This document shows, piece by piece, positions 8,553 through 17,925 of a stretch of DNA of 64,000 bases. The notes beneath the pieces are model-generated. The model had not been told where the DNA came from, made no database searches, and saw nothing but the letters and a program-made list of their open reading frames with translations. This DNA is from Cryobacterium glucosi. Its GTDB lineage: Bacteria > Actinomycetota > Actinomycetes > Actinomycetales > Microbacteriaceae. How positions within the stretch are numbered: position 1 is the first letter of the stretch; every line of letters begins with the position of its first letter. Location: NCBI RefSeq assembly GCF_004402235.1, contig NZ_SOFS01000038.1, positions 1-64,000 of the forward strand, read 5' to 3'. Position numbers and translations under genes: made by a program.

Positions 8553-9827
8553 GTGTCCAACGAACCGTCAGCCGCCGAGACCTCGCTGGCCGGGCAACCC
8601 GCCCACGGACCGCTGCAGCGCAAGGTCGTCGGCGTACTCGTCGCGGGGCAGATTCTCGGCGGAATAGGCATGGGGGCGACACTCTCCCTCGGTGCCCTTC
8701 TGGCGGCTCAGCTCTCCGGGTCGAGCTCCTGGTCGGGCATGGCCGCCACGATGAGCACTCTCGGCGCGGCCCTCGTCGCCGTGCCCCTCGCCCGGCTCGC
8801 CCAGGCCAGGGGGCGGCGACTTTCCCTTGCGACCGGTTCGCTCGTTGCCGGCGCCGGCGCCGTGCTTGCGATCACCGCGGTCTCCGTCAACGTCTTCGCT
8901 CTCCTGCTCCTGGCATTGATGATGCTCGGCGCCGGATCGGCCGCCAACCTGCAGGCCCGATTCGCCGCCACAGACCTGGCGAGCCAGGCCTTCCGGGCCC
9001 GCGATCTGTCGATTGTGGTCTGGTCCACGACGATCGGCGCCGTTCTCGGACCGAACCTGTTCGGCCCCGGCGAGGTCGTCGGCGCCTTCCTCGGCCTGCC
9101 CCCGATGACGGGTGCCTTCGCGTTCTCCCTGCTCGCCACGGTGGGCGCGGCGATCGTGTACACGGTCGGGCTCCGGCCCGACCCACTGCTGACGGCGCTC
9201 ACGTCCCGGGGGACGGATTCCGCCGCGCCGCGCCCACGCGGCGGCCTGGACATCCTGCGCTCCACCCCTTCCGCGCGCTATGCCGTCGCGGTGATCGCCC
9301 TGAGCCACGCCACGATGGTCGCCCTGATGTCCATGGCTCCGGTGCACCTGCGCGAGCACGGCGCCACCCTCACCGTCGTGGGGCTCACGATCAGCCTCCA
9401 CGTCGCCGGCATGTACGCCTTCTCCCCCGTGTTCGGCTGGCTGGCCGACCGGGTAGGACGGATGCCCGTCATCCTCGCCGGCCAGGCCCTGCTGTTGTCG
9501 TCGCTCACGCTTTTCTGGCTCGCGGGAGACTCGAGCACCGCCATGACCGCCGGCCTGATCCTGCTCGGCCTCGGCTGGTCGGCATCCGTCGTCGCGGGCT
9601 CAGCCCTCATCGGCGAGGCGGTCGGGCTGAATGACCGGGCGGCCCTGCAGGGCTTCTCCGACCTGTCGATGAACGCGGCCGGCGCCCTCGGCGGCGCCCT
9701 GGCCGGTCTGGTGCTCGGCGCCGTCGGTTATTCCGGCCTCGGCCTGGCCACCATGATCCTGGTGGGCGTCGTCGTGACCTGGTCGATCAACCGGGCCGCC
9801 GGCGCCCGCCGCACTCCCGCTGCCTGA
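8553..9827 (+). CDS. MFS transporter
   Basis: 424-residue major facilitator with about 12 hydrophobic helices. The loop between helices 8 and 9 reads GWLADRVGRMP, the classic G-x-x-x-D-R-x-G-R motif A variant. N- and C-halves are separated by the ALTSRGTDSAAPRPRGG loop. Substrate is unknown; the type resembles drug or metabolite exporters. GTG at 8553 was chosen because GGAAGG lies 5-10 bases upstream and the hydrophobic region begins about 30 residues in. The dyad at 8507-8522 suggests metal- or sulfur-responsive control. Confidence 0.88.
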   Translation: MSNEPSAAETSLAGQPAHGPLQRKVVGVLVAGQILGGIGMGATLSLGALLAAQLSGSSSWSGMAATMSTLGAALVAVPLARLAQARGRRLSLATGSLVAGAGAVLAITAVSVNVFALLLLALMMLGAGSAANLQARFAATDLASQAFRARDLSIVVWSTTIGAVLGPNLFGPGEVVGAFLGLPPMTGAFAFSLLATVGAAIVYTVGLRPDPLLTALTSRGTDSAAPRPRGGLDILRSTPSARYAVAVIALSHATMVALMSMAPVHLREHGATLTVVGLTISLHVAGMYAFSPVFGWLADRVGRMPVILAGQALLLSSLTLFWLAGDSSTAMTAGLILLGLGWSASVVAGSALIGEAVGLNDRAALQGFSDLSMNAAGALGGALAGLVLGAVGYSGLGLATMILVGVVVTWSINRAAGARRTPAA

Positions 9828-9838
9828 GCATGTCGTGT

Positions 9839-10891
9839 CTACCGGCTGCTCGGCTCCGCTCGCAGTGAGGGATAGCCGCCCGCCCAGCTGCCGAGCAGAT
9901 GCGCCGACTGACGGTCATCAAGAGTCAGGAACACGCTCGCTCCGAACATGATGTCGCCGACCGCCTCCGGGTCATCTTCGACGAACGAACCGGCCAGGTC
10001 CCGGCAGGCCGACTGTTCGCGCGCGAAGCCGGCTTCGACGTGCACATCGAAGTACCGGGCCACACTGTCGTCGAAACCGAGCCGCTGGAATCCATCGGAG
10101 TACAAGCGGCTGGGAATCGCCGACGTCATCTCGAAGGCGGCCAGGTGCCCGACGAGCGCGGCGCGCAGGCGCCGGTTGAGCCCGAACATCGAGATCGCGT
10201 TGACGGAAGCGAGCGTGACAGCCGGCACCGCGTCGACGGATGCGACGTAGTCCCCCTCGAGCCCCGCCGCCCTCAGGGCATCCGCGAAGAGGACCGAATG
10301 CATCCGCTCGACCCGGCCGCCGCCGTATTCACCGGCAAGGATTTCGATGAGTGCCGACTTGGACCGGCCGGCCAGGCGCGGGATTCCCCAGGCGTACGGA
10401 TCCGCCTCTCTGAGCGCGTAGACCGAGCGGTGGACGAGGAACTCGACGGCCTGCTGCCCGGTGGCCGCGCGCGCCACGTAGAGTGCCAGGCCTGGGTTGT
10501 GCTCGTGCCCGGTCAGGGTGAAGAGTGCACGGGCGACGTCGTCGCGGGTCGCCGCGGGAATCGGAGGCTGCGGCGCCGAGGCCCGCAATGCGGCCTCGAA
10601 ACCGCGCTCGAGGACGACACGTGCGGCCAGGAGGGCGGGATGCCATTCCCACTCGTCGTCGCCCGGCACGACACCGTCGTAGTGCAGGCGGTACAGCAGG
10701 AACAGAGTCAGCTGCAGGTCCTCGTCGACCAGGATGTCCGGGACTCGGCCGAGGGCACGTGCGGCCAGCGCCTCGAACCCGGCCAGGCCGGACCCTCCCG
10801 TTTCAGTGGACTCGGAGAGCGCGGCGAGGAGCCGCTCGCTGACCGGGCCGCGGGCCGACAGGGCCGCACGGGCAAGGGTGGAGGGGAGCAT
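9839..10891 (-). CDS. Iron-containing redox enzyme family protein (haem-oxygenase fold)
   Basis: 350-residue alpha-helical protein resembling the iron-containing redox enzyme family (haem-oxygenase-like domain; includes non-haem di-iron oxygenases). Candidate metal ligands are spread through helices: E and H residues in EWEWHPALLAARVVLE, TGHEHNP, EILAGEYGGGRVERMHS, and YFDVHVEAGFARE followed by the acidic VEDDPEAVGDIMFG helix. Reaction and substrate are unknown. It ends 11 bp from the convergent MFS gene and is divergent from the CDF transporter at 11143. Confidence 0.75.
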   Translation of the reverse strand: MLPSTLARAALSARGPVSERLLAALSESTETGGSGLAGFEALAARALGRVPDILVDEDLQLTLFLLYRLHYDGVVPGDDEWEWHPALLAARVVLERGFEAALRASAPQPPIPAATRDDVARALFTLTGHEHNPGLALYVARAATGQQAVEFLVHRSVYALREADPYAWGIPRLAGRSKSALIEILAGEYGGGRVERMHSVLFADALRAAGLEGDYVASVDAVPAVTLASVNAISMFGLNRRLRAALVGHLAAFEMTSAIPSRLYSDGFQRLGFDDSVARYFDVHVEAGFAREQSACRDLAGSFVEDDPEAVGDIMFGASVFLTLDDRQSAHLLGSWAGGYPSLRAEPSSR

Positions 10892-10981
10892 GAAGCCTCG
10901 TTCCAGTACTGCGATCGAGTCGCGCCGGCAGGCCGGCGGGACGATTCAAACGCCCTCCACCGTAGAGAGGGGGCAGGCGTG

Positions 10982-11013
10982 GACTGTTCGCCGGATCGGA
11001 ATTGGGAACAGTC
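10982..11013. repeat. Inverted repeat in divergent promoter region
   Basis: GACTGTTC-N16-GAACAGTC, perfect 8-bp arms, in the 251-bp gap between the divergent redox-enzyme and CDF genes. It may be a regulator site or a stem in the 5' leader of the CDF transcript. Nothing else recognisable lies in this gap. Confidence 0.45.
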
Positions 11014-11142
11014 ACTGATAGGACGTACCCCGAAGGCGAATCGTCACGATCATCCGAATGTTGCTTCCTCACCGACGCGTCATGCTCTGCGATACAGTCA
11101 GGGAATGCTGAGTCGTGTTCCGTTCTGCCGCGATACCCGAGC

Positions 11143-11823
11143 ATGAAGCCAGAAACGGGTGCGCCGTCGCGCGGCCTGGATCCCCGGCGCAGAGGAGTCC
11201 TGCAGCGCCGGATCCGCTGGATCGTCGCTATCACGATCAGCTACAACGTGGTCGAGGCCATCATCGCCCTCGCCGCCGGAACCGTCGCCACCTCGGCCGC
11301 GCTGATCGGGTTCGGCCTCGATTCCATCGTGGAGGTCCTGTCCGCCGCCGCGATCGCGTGGCAGTTCTCCGCACCCGATCCGGAGAAGCGCGAACGGGTC
11401 GCCCTGCGGGTCATCGCTTTCTCGTTCTTCGGGCTCGCCGCCTACGTGAGTGTCGACGCCACCCTGTCCCTCTTCGGAGTCCGGGAGGCCGTGCACAGCC
11501 CGGTCGGCATCGGGCTCGCCATGGCCAGCCTGCTCGTGATGCCGTTCCTGAGCTGGTGGGAACGTCGCACCGGGACCGAACTCGGCTCGGTTTCAGCCGT
11601 GGCCGATTCCAAGCAGACCCTGATCTGCGCCTACCTCTCGGCCGCTCTTCTGATCGGGCTGTTACTGAATACCCTGCTCGGCTGGGCGTGGGCGGACTCG
11701 CTCGCGGCGCTGTTCATCGCCGGCTTCGCGGTCCGGGAAGGAATCGAAGCGTGGAAGGGCGACACCTGCGCCGTTCCCGTGGCCGCACTGACCGGCGAAC
11801 GCACGGTCGATCCCTGCGACTGA
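11143..11823 (+). CDS. Cation diffusion facilitator family transporter, short form
   Basis: 226-residue protein with six hydrophobic segments, lacking the C-terminal cytoplasmic metallochaperone-like domain of standard CDF proteins. Helix 2 carries the expected S-x-x-L-I-G-F-G-L-D-S signature (the D of the H/D-x-x-x-D pair), and helix 5 follows VSAVADSKQT, where the second D site lies. The likely role is efflux of a divalent cation or a related solute. The ATG at 11143 is preferred from protein alignment sense; the local Shine-Dalgarno is poor. It ends convergent to the DHA2 exporter, with a GC-rich hairpin between. Confidence 0.82.
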   Translation: MKPETGAPSRGLDPRRRGVLQRRIRWIVAITISYNVVEAIIALAAGTVATSAALIGFGLDSIVEVLSAAAIAWQFSAPDPEKRERVALRVIAFSFFGLAAYVSVDATLSLFGVREAVHSPVGIGLAMASLLVMPFLSWWERRTGTELGSVSAVADSKQTLICAYLSAALLIGLLLNTLLGWAWADSLAALFIAGFAVREGIEAWKGDTCAVPVAALTGERTVDPCD

Positions 11824-11843
11824 GCTCTCTCCGACAGCCGAAG

Positions 11844-11871
11844 GGACCGGGTCCCCGAGGGGTCCCGGTCC
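11844..11871. terminator. Hairpin between convergent CDF and DHA2 genes
   Basis: GGACCGGGTCCCC-GA-GGGGTCCCGGTCC, a 13-bp stem with one mismatch and a 2-nt centre, between the stops at 11823 and 11883. There is no U-run, so it would act as a GC-rich hairpin terminator for both genes, if it acts at all. Confidence 0.5.
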
Positions 11872-11882
11872 GGGCACTGCGT

Positions 11883-13343
11883 TCAGTCGAGGTCTTCGAC
11901 GCCGAGGGCGAGTGCCTGCTCGCGGCGCTTGCTCATCGACGGCGCTGCGAGCGCTGCGATGATCGCGACAACGGCCACGGCGGCACAGACCCAGAAGCCG
12001 ATCGTGAAGGCGTCGTCCAGGGGCAGGCCCTGCGAGGTGCTGTGCGACGTGATCAACGCGGCGATCACGGCTGTGCCGATGCTGCTGCCGATGGTGCGCG
12101 CAATCGTGTTGACGCTGCTCGCCTCTCCGGTCTGGTGGATCGGCACGCTCTCGATGATCGCGTTGGACATCGCTGCGAAGGCCAGGCCGATGCCGGCACC
12201 GGTGAGCAGGCCCGACACGACGACCTGCCAGAGTTCGGCGTGGTTGAGTGCGGGAATCACGAATGCGGCGGTCACGAAGAGGGCGCCGAAGACCATCGGC
12301 GGCTTCGGGCCGATCTTGCGCACGAGGATGCCGGCGACGGGACCGAAGACCACCATCATGAGCACGGTGGGGAGCAGGAACAGGCCGGCAGAGGACACCG
12401 ACTCGCCGAAGCCGTAGCCCGTCACGGTCGGCAGCTGGAGCAGCGTCGGCACGAGGACGAAGGTGCCGAACATGGCGAAACCGAAGACGAGTCCCACCAC
12501 GTTCGCCGTCCACACGCCGCGGATCTTGAACAGGCGCATGTCGATCAGGGGTTCCTTCACCCGCAGCTCGACGAACACGAACACGACGAGGGCGAGGGCG
12601 CCGAGGGCCAGGAGGCCGATCGTGCTGCCGGAGTCCCAGCCCCAGGACTGTCCCTTGCTGATCGCCAGGAGAAGCGAAACGAGGCCGACCGTCAGGATGA
12701 CAGCACCGAGCACGTCGAGGTGGCCGGGTCGCTTGACCGGTGACTCCGGCATCCCGAAGATGACACCGAGCAGGGCGATGACGACGAGGATTCCCGGCAG
12801 CCAGAACAGCCACGGCCAGGACAGGTTCTCCACAATGGGTCCCGCGGCGACGATGCCGACCCCGGCACCGACGCCGAAGATCGCCGACAGCAACCCGATG
12901 GTCACCCCGACCTTCTCGTGCGGAAGTTCATCGCGCACGATGCCGATCGAAAGCGGCATCACCGCACCGGCCGCACCCTGCAGCACGCGGGCCACGATCA
13001 GGACACCCAGGTTGGGGGCGAGCGCCGCCAATACGGTGCCCGCGAGGAGCAGGGCGAGCACGACGATCATGATCCGGCGCTTGCCGACCATATCGCCGAG
13101 ACGTCCCAGGATGGGCGTCAACACGGATGCCGACAGCAGATACGCCGTCAGGATCCAGCTGACATCGGCGGTCGAGGCGCCGAGGTCTTTCCCGATCGTC
13201 GCGAGTGCCGGGGCGACGAGCGACTGCAGGACCGAGAAGGCCAGGCCACCGAGGGACAGGTAGAGGACGATGAGCGTGCTGTTTCGGCTATGGGCGGGCG
13301 TCGGAATCGAGCCCGTGGCCGGCCGTTCGGTTGTTTGGGACAT
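11883..13343 (-). CDS. DHA2 (EmrB/QacA) family MFS drug exporter
   Basis: 486-residue, 14-helix major facilitator. The family motifs are visible: LGRLGDMVGKRR between helices 2 and 3 (motif A) and GAAGAVMPLSIGIVRDELP for motif C/D. It would export toxic organic compounds with proton antiport. It is divergent from a TetR regulator and is preceded by a clean promoter (TTGACT-N16-TATGCT) flanked by the arms of an inverted repeat, so it is almost certainly repressed by that TetR protein and induced by a ligand. Confidence 0.93.
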   Translation of the reverse strand: MSQTTERPATGSIPTPAHSRNSTLIVLYLSLGGLAFSVLQSLVAPALATIGKDLGASTADVSWILTAYLLSASVLTPILGRLGDMVGKRRIMIVVLALLLAGTVLAALAPNLGVLIVARVLQGAAGAVMPLSIGIVRDELPHEKVGVTIGLLSAIFGVGAGVGIVAAGPIVENLSWPWLFWLPGILVVIALLGVIFGMPESPVKRPGHLDVLGAVILTVGLVSLLLAISKGQSWGWDSGSTIGLLALGALALVVFVFVELRVKEPLIDMRLFKIRGVWTANVVGLVFGFAMFGTFVLVPTLLQLPTVTGYGFGESVSSAGLFLLPTVLMMVVFGPVAGILVRKIGPKPPMVFGALFVTAAFVIPALNHAELWQVVVSGLLTGAGIGLAFAAMSNAIIESVPIHQTGEASSVNTIARTIGSSIGTAVIAALITSHSTSQGLPLDDAFTIGFWVCAAVAVVAIIAALAAPSMSKRREQALALGVEDLD

Positions 13344-13358
13344 ATCTCTCCGGATGCT

Positions 13359-13424
13359 ATGTAAACAGTTGGCGACTTAGGCCAGCATAGCCATGATCGC
13401 CCGTAAGTCAAAGCATGTTTACAT
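13359..13424. promoter_or_regulatory. Paired 21-bp operator arms between DHA2 exporter and tetR
   Basis: Two inverted 21-bp arms, 13359-13379 and 13404-13424, each reading ATGTAAACA-N6-GACTTA on its own strand and separated by 24 bp. One arm covers the exporter -35; the other covers its transcription start and leader. This is a typical layout for repression by the divergent TetR protein. Confidence 0.8.
13384..13411 (-). promoter_or_regulatory. Promoter of the DHA2 exporter
   Basis: On the minus strand TTGACT (13411-13406), 16-bp spacer, TATGCT (13389-13384). The predicted start of transcription near 13377 gives a leader of about 34 nt before the ATG at 13343. Confidence 0.7.
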
Positions 13425-13467
13425 CGGTTCTGCCGGCCTGTACCGTGGAGGGGAACGAAAGGATGCC

Positions 13468-14121
13468 ATGACACCGGGTATGCCGACCATCGATGCCGCC
13501 CCCTCCGAGTCCGACGCCCCGGGCGGCGTCCGGCAGCGCGACGCCGCCAATACGCGGCAGTGCCTGCTGCAGGCGGCACGGCGTCGATTCGCGCACGACG
13601 GCTACGCGGCGACGACGGTCCGGGACATCGCCACGGACGCCGGCGTGAACGTGGCACTGATCAACCGGTATTTCACATCCAAGGAAGGCCTCTTCGAGGC
13701 GTGCCTGACCCGTGCCGTTGAAGAGCTCGACCGCCCGATCCCGGAGAGCGACACCGTTGAGCTGATGCTGCAGACCATGCTCAGGCACCTCGCGGAGCTG
13801 CCGAGCGGTGAGCATCCGCTCGGGCTCCTCCTGCTCTTGCGTTCCTCCGGGGATGAATCGGCGGAACGGATCCGCCGTAATACGTTCCGTCATTTCGCCG
13901 AACGGTTGGCCGCGGCCGCCGGCTGGCGGCCGGATGACGCCGAAACCGAGCATCTCATGCTGCGCGCCCAGATCGCCCTGTCCGTCGGCTTCGGCATCGT
14001 GCTGTTGCGAACCACCTCGGGATTGGAGGCCCTGTCATCGGCCTCCGCAGGAGACCTGGCCGGTCCACTCGGCGACGTTTTCGCCGCACTCCTGGAGCCT
14101 GCACCCGACGCCCGCCCCTGA
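13468..14121 (+). CDS. TetR family transcriptional regulator
   Basis: 217 residues. The N-terminal HTH (about residues 22-66) contains the TetR signature (TRQCLLQAARRRFAHDGYA, then TTVRDIATDAGVNVALINRYF). The C-terminal ligand domain is typical of regulators of efflux pumps. The ATG at 13468 was chosen because AAAGGA lies upstream; earlier in-frame starts would include operator sequence. It is divergent from the DHA2 exporter and expected to repress both genes through the inverted repeat at 13359-13424. Confidence 0.92.
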   Translation: MTPGMPTIDAAPSESDAPGGVRQRDAANTRQCLLQAARRRFAHDGYAATTVRDIATDAGVNVALINRYFTSKEGLFEACLTRAVEELDRPIPESDTVELMLQTMLRHLAELPSGEHPLGLLLLLRSSGDESAERIRRNTFRHFAERLAAAAGWRPDDAETEHLMLRAQIALSVGFGIVLLRTTSGLEALSSASAGDLAGPLGDVFAALLEPAPDARP

Positions 14122-14215
14122 CTGCCGCCGGGTGGGGTCAGGTTTTCCCGAGAAGGCAACAGCTGGGAACGACGGCTCGTTGCGAGGCTGTCACCGGGCT
14201 CGCATCACACTCGGT

Positions 14216-16144
14216 TCAATGATCAGGGCGCGTCGCGACCGGGAGCCAGACGCGCATCGTGGACGGGCCACGGTTCGCCCAGTCGAAGTAGGGAATGAGC
14301 TCGACGTCACAGGCGGCATTCTCAGCCGTGAACCCGCCGTCGTGGCCATAGGGCCAGTCAGGATTCGGCGATTGGGCTGACTGCGCGTGCACCCGCGCTC
14401 CCCGCACGGTCTCGGTCAGGCCGACGCGATCGTTGATGGACACGCCTGCGAGGTCGTGTCCCTCCCGGAGGTCGCAGGATTCCAGGCACATCACGAGTGG
14501 GCCACGCTCGATGGCGACCGTTCCGCGGACCGCGTCGATCGACGGATGCGGGTGGGTCACCCGCGGCGCCATCGGCAGGTCGAGCGTCAGTTGATCACCT
14601 GCGCGGAAGGCGCGGCTGATGGTGACCGTCGATCCGGAGCAATCGACTCGTGCCCCGTTGAACGTGACGACGGCGCGGCCGATGGCCCACCGTGGGATGC
14701 GCAGGGAGACCGATGATTCCGCTTCCGGCGCCTCGCGGATGTGAACCGAGACGGTACCGTCGAACGGGTAGCCCGTTCTCACCTCGAGGGCGATCTGGCC
14801 GGTCGCAAGATTCGTCGCGACGTCATAGTCGCCGTACTGGTGCAGTTGCACCCCGATTTCCGTTGCGGTTGCGAAGTACAGGTTGACGCTGGCCAGGGTG
14901 CGGGCGATGTTCGTCGGGCAACACGACACCTCGAACCAGGGAGCACGAAGGCTGGACTGCGCGCGCGCGTTGATTTCATCCTCCTCCGGCACGGTACCGT
15001 CCACGCGCTGGTGAAGGGTGTTGGTGTAGAAGAACGCCCGGCCATCGGCGCGCGGGGAGGCGAGGATGTTGTTGAGGAGTGTGCGCTCGATGAGGTCCGC
15101 GTACTTGGCGTCGCCGGTCTGCAGCAACAGGCGCCAGCTCAGCATCACCGATGCGATTCCAGCACAGGTTTCCGCGTAGGCGCGGTCCGGCGGCAGCTCG
15201 TAGTCTTCGCCGAATGCTTCGTCGAGATGGTGTGATCCAACGCCGCCCGTGATGTACGTGCGCCTGGCCACGGTGTTGTCCCACTGCGCGGCCACCGCGC
15301 TCGCGAGCGCCGAATCGTCGGTCTCGACGGCCACGTCCAGGGCGCCCGAAGCCAGGTACAGCGCACGCACCGCATGACCGCGGAGAACGGTGGCGTCCCG
15401 CACCGGCATGTCATCGAGGAAATACTCTGCTCCGAACCTGTCGGGTACGAGCAGGCCGCGCCCACGACGTTCGACGAGGATGCGGGCGAGTTCGAGGTAG
15501 CGCGGCTCGCCTGTCGCTCGGGAGAATTCAACGAGGGCGACCTCGATCTCGGGATGCCCGCAGACGGCGTCACGACCGTCCGGCCCGAACTCGCCGTAGA
15601 CGTGGTCGGCGAGACGCCGAGCCACCCGCACGAGCTCGTCATCGGAACCGGACCGTAGCCGCGCGACGGCAGCCTGGATGAGGTGCCCGAAGCAGTAGAG
15701 CTCGTGTCCCCATTCCAGGTTCGAATAGCGCGGCGGTTGCCCGGAGCGCCCGAAGCTCGTGTGCAGGTATCCGTCGGCCTCCTGGGCCGACTCGACACGG
15801 GCGACCAGGGCGCGGTATCTGAATTCGAGATCGGCGTCGGGCTTTCGTCCGAGTTCCCAGGCCAGAGCCTCAAGCAATTTGTACACTTCGGAGTCGACGA
15901 ACTCGATCCCGGCGTGGTCGCTGCCGAGCGCGCCGTTGGCGGCGCGATCGAAGTTCCCGATCCACCCGATCCGCTCCATCCACCGCTGGCAGTGGTCAAG
16001 GATGACTTCGGAGTTCAGGGTTTGCTTCTCCTGCCAGAATCCCCCGGTGAGAGACACTTCGTCCGGTCCGAGTGCCCGCAGCGCGCTCGTCGACGGCCGC
16101 ACGGGGCCTCCGCGGAGTGTCGGGGGTGCGATAAGAGAAGGCAT
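14216..16144 (-). CDS. GH127 beta-L-arabinofuranosidase
   Basis: 642-residue glycoside hydrolase family 127 enzyme (HypBA1-like). An (alpha/alpha)6 barrel is followed by beta domains. The Zn/thiol catalytic site can be read: E309 (acid/base), E325 and C327 in YAETCAG, and C408-C409 in SCCPTNIARTL; in HypBA1 the cysteine of this cluster is the nucleophile. It should release L-arabinofuranose from beta-linked oligosaccharides, in the cytoplasm since no signal peptide is seen. It is the last gene of the binding-protein/permease/glycosidase operon, 17 bp after the preceding gene. Confidence 0.92.
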   Translation of the reverse strand: MPSLIAPPTLRGGPVRPSTSALRALGPDEVSLTGGFWQEKQTLNSEVILDHCQRWMERIGWIGNFDRAANGALGSDHAGIEFVDSEVYKLLEALAWELGRKPDADLEFRYRALVARVESAQEADGYLHTSFGRSGQPPRYSNLEWGHELYCFGHLIQAAVARLRSGSDDELVRVARRLADHVYGEFGPDGRDAVCGHPEIEVALVEFSRATGEPRYLELARILVERRGRGLLVPDRFGAEYFLDDMPVRDATVLRGHAVRALYLASGALDVAVETDDSALASAVAAQWDNTVARRTYITGGVGSHHLDEAFGEDYELPPDRAYAETCAGIASVMLSWRLLLQTGDAKYADLIERTLLNNILASPRADGRAFFYTNTLHQRVDGTVPEEDEINARAQSSLRAPWFEVSCCPTNIARTLASVNLYFATATEIGVQLHQYGDYDVATNLATGQIALEVRTGYPFDGTVSVHIREAPEAESSVSLRIPRWAIGRAVVTFNGARVDCSGSTVTISRAFRAGDQLTLDLPMAPRVTHPHPSIDAVRGTVAIERGPLVMCLESCDLREGHDLAGVSINDRVGLTETVRGARVHAQSAQSPNPDWPYGHDGGFTAENAACDVELIPYFDWANRGPSTMRVWLPVATRPDH

Positions 16145-16161
16145 GTGTCGTGTTCTTTCGG

Positions 16162-17850
16162 TCAGTTGTCGGACGCTCGGATGAACGCTTCGTGCGCGAG
16201 CAGGAGGTAGGAGCTCGCGGTCCAGGTGTATGCACGGTCGCGGAGACCGTCGCCGCTCAGCGCGTCAAAATTCTCAGCGAACCCCGACCTTTCGCAGAGG
16301 CGGCGAAAGCGCTCGCTGACGGTATCCGCGAGTGTCGTGAAGCCTGCCCTGCGTAACCCGTCTTCGACGATCACGGTGGAAGGCGCCCAGATCGGGCCCC
16401 GCCAATAGCCGTCGGATTCGTACAGCGGTGATGAGGGCAGCTCGGTCGCCGGTCCCCAATCGGTGAGATGACCCGCGATGGAATCGGCCACACGCTCGCG
16501 CACCTCCACCGGCAGGAAATCCGCCGCGACGATCGTCAACAGGTTGAGGAGGCTCGTCGTGGAACTCGTGCGCCCGCTCAGCGGGGCGCGGGCCACGAAG
16601 TGCTCGCCGTCCCAGAGCTCGGCCAGCAGGGCGGTCGCCATGGAGTCACGCTGGCCGCGCCTGCTGGCTCCGTCGTCCCGGCCCAGTTCGTCGGCGAGCC
16701 GCGCGAGAGTGTCGAGTTGCAGAATCAGGAAGGCGGCGAGGTCGGGGGCCTCGATGACGCGGTCGCGGTCGAAGGTCGAGGAATTGTCCCAACCGCTGTC
16801 ATTGCCGTGCTGGTAGTGCGCGAGCTCGTGCCCGGCGATGCGCCGGGAGTTGAGCCAGAAATCCGTCCAGGCCGACAACTGGTCGTATACGGCCGCCAGG
16901 ACGTCCACGGGAATGGCGTCGGGCATCCGCTGGCGCAGCTTGTCGAATGCCCAACCGTGAATCGGCGGCTTCACGAAGTTGTACAGGATTTCTGAGTGCG
17001 TCACGGAGTCGGGTAGAGCGCCGGAGGAGTCCTGGTGGTCGAAGATGAGCCGAAACTGGCCGAGCGCAGCGCCGGGATCGCCGGGGGCCAGGGCCAGCGC
17101 GTTGAAACAGTGGTCCCAGCTCCAGACCTTGTCCATCCAGTGCTTGGACATCAGGATGGATTCGTGCTCGAGGAAGCCGAGCGGGCGAACCGTCGCCGAC
17201 CACATCACGTAGCCGGCGAGCGCAGCGGTCGGCGTGCGCGCGTCGCTCCAGCCCGCCACACGGTCCAGGTACCCCGCGAAGTCCTGGCGGGTCGACAGGA
17301 CGACCTGGTCGAATGAGAGAGCCGGGCGATAGCTCGGCCGGGCGGACTCGAACTCCTCGATCGCCACTTCCCAGCCGTCGGCTCCGGAAACGACGACGTC
17401 ACGGACATGCGCACCGAGGGCCTCGACGCCGTGCACGTCGAGCTCGCCGCGCAGGCTGGTGACCCGGTAGCGGCGACCCGTTTCGTAGGAGGTGAAGACG
17501 GCGGCGCCGTCCATCGGGTCGCGGAAGAGGTAGGAGCCCGTGAACGGAGTCAGCCCCGTCGACGCATCGCCAATCGTCAGGTCGACGCCGCGACCGCGGA
17601 TGCGCAGGCAGGCCACCCCGTCGAAGGCCGCATCGATCTTTCCTTCTGCCGCGGTCCACGACAGGAGTGCAGGCGAGGCCGTGACGGTCGTCTCCGTCCG
17701 GACGCCGTCCACCTGCGGCACGAGAATGAAGACCGCGTGCATTCCGTTCTGGTGGGAGACCAGATGCAGGTCCTGATGCACGGTGTGCAGCGCAACGACG
17801 GGCGAGATGTCGAACCACGCTCCCCTCGCGCTGAAGGGAATGTCACGCAC
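16162..17850 (-). CDS. Clan GH-G-type (MGH1-like) glycoside hydrolase
   Basis: 562 residues. An N-terminal beta-sandwich (about 1-180) is followed by an (alpha/alpha)6 barrel with the motifs of GH37/GH63-type enzymes: KVWSWDHCFN (241-250), HGNDSGWDNSS (348-358, with the likely catalytic Asp) and YWRGPIW (482-488). It probably hydrolyses an imported oligosaccharide in the cytoplasm together with the GH127 enzyme; the exact linkage is not predictable. The start is uncertain. GTG at 17850 is the only ATG/GTG/TTG near the N-terminus, but the reading frame is open for 25 codons upstream to the stop of the permease gene and encodes a plausible PDLPAFD segment. Confidence 0.82.
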   Translation of the reverse strand: MRDIPFSARGAWFDISPVVALHTVHQDLHLVSHQNGMHAVFILVPQVDGVRTETTVTASPALLSWTAAEGKIDAAFDGVACLRIRGRGVDLTIGDASTGLTPFTGSYLFRDPMDGAAVFTSYETGRRYRVTSLRGELDVHGVEALGAHVRDVVVSGADGWEVAIEEFESARPSYRPALSFDQVVLSTRQDFAGYLDRVAGWSDARTPTAALAGYVMWSATVRPLGFLEHESILMSKHWMDKVWSWDHCFNALALAPGDPGAALGQFRLIFDHQDSSGALPDSVTHSEILYNFVKPPIHGWAFDKLRQRMPDAIPVDVLAAVYDQLSAWTDFWLNSRRIAGHELAHYQHGNDSGWDNSSTFDRDRVIEAPDLAAFLILQLDTLARLADELGRDDGASRRGQRDSMATALLAELWDGEHFVARAPLSGRTSSTTSLLNLLTIVAADFLPVEVRERVADSIAGHLTDWGPATELPSSPLYESDGYWRGPIWAPSTVIVEDGLRRAGFTTLADTVSERFRRLCERSGFAENFDALSGDGLRDRAYTWTASSYLLLAHEAFIRASDN

Positions 17851-17925
17851 ATCGAAGGCCGGCAGGTCAGGCCCCGACGGGGTCGGGTTGGGTGTGGGGA
17901 CGGTGATGCTCTGGCCTGGAATGAG

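Noticed and set aside
11883-14121. Horizontal island around the DHA2/TetR pair
   Set aside because: No mobile genes, tRNA or repeat borders; codon use looks like the neighbours by eye.
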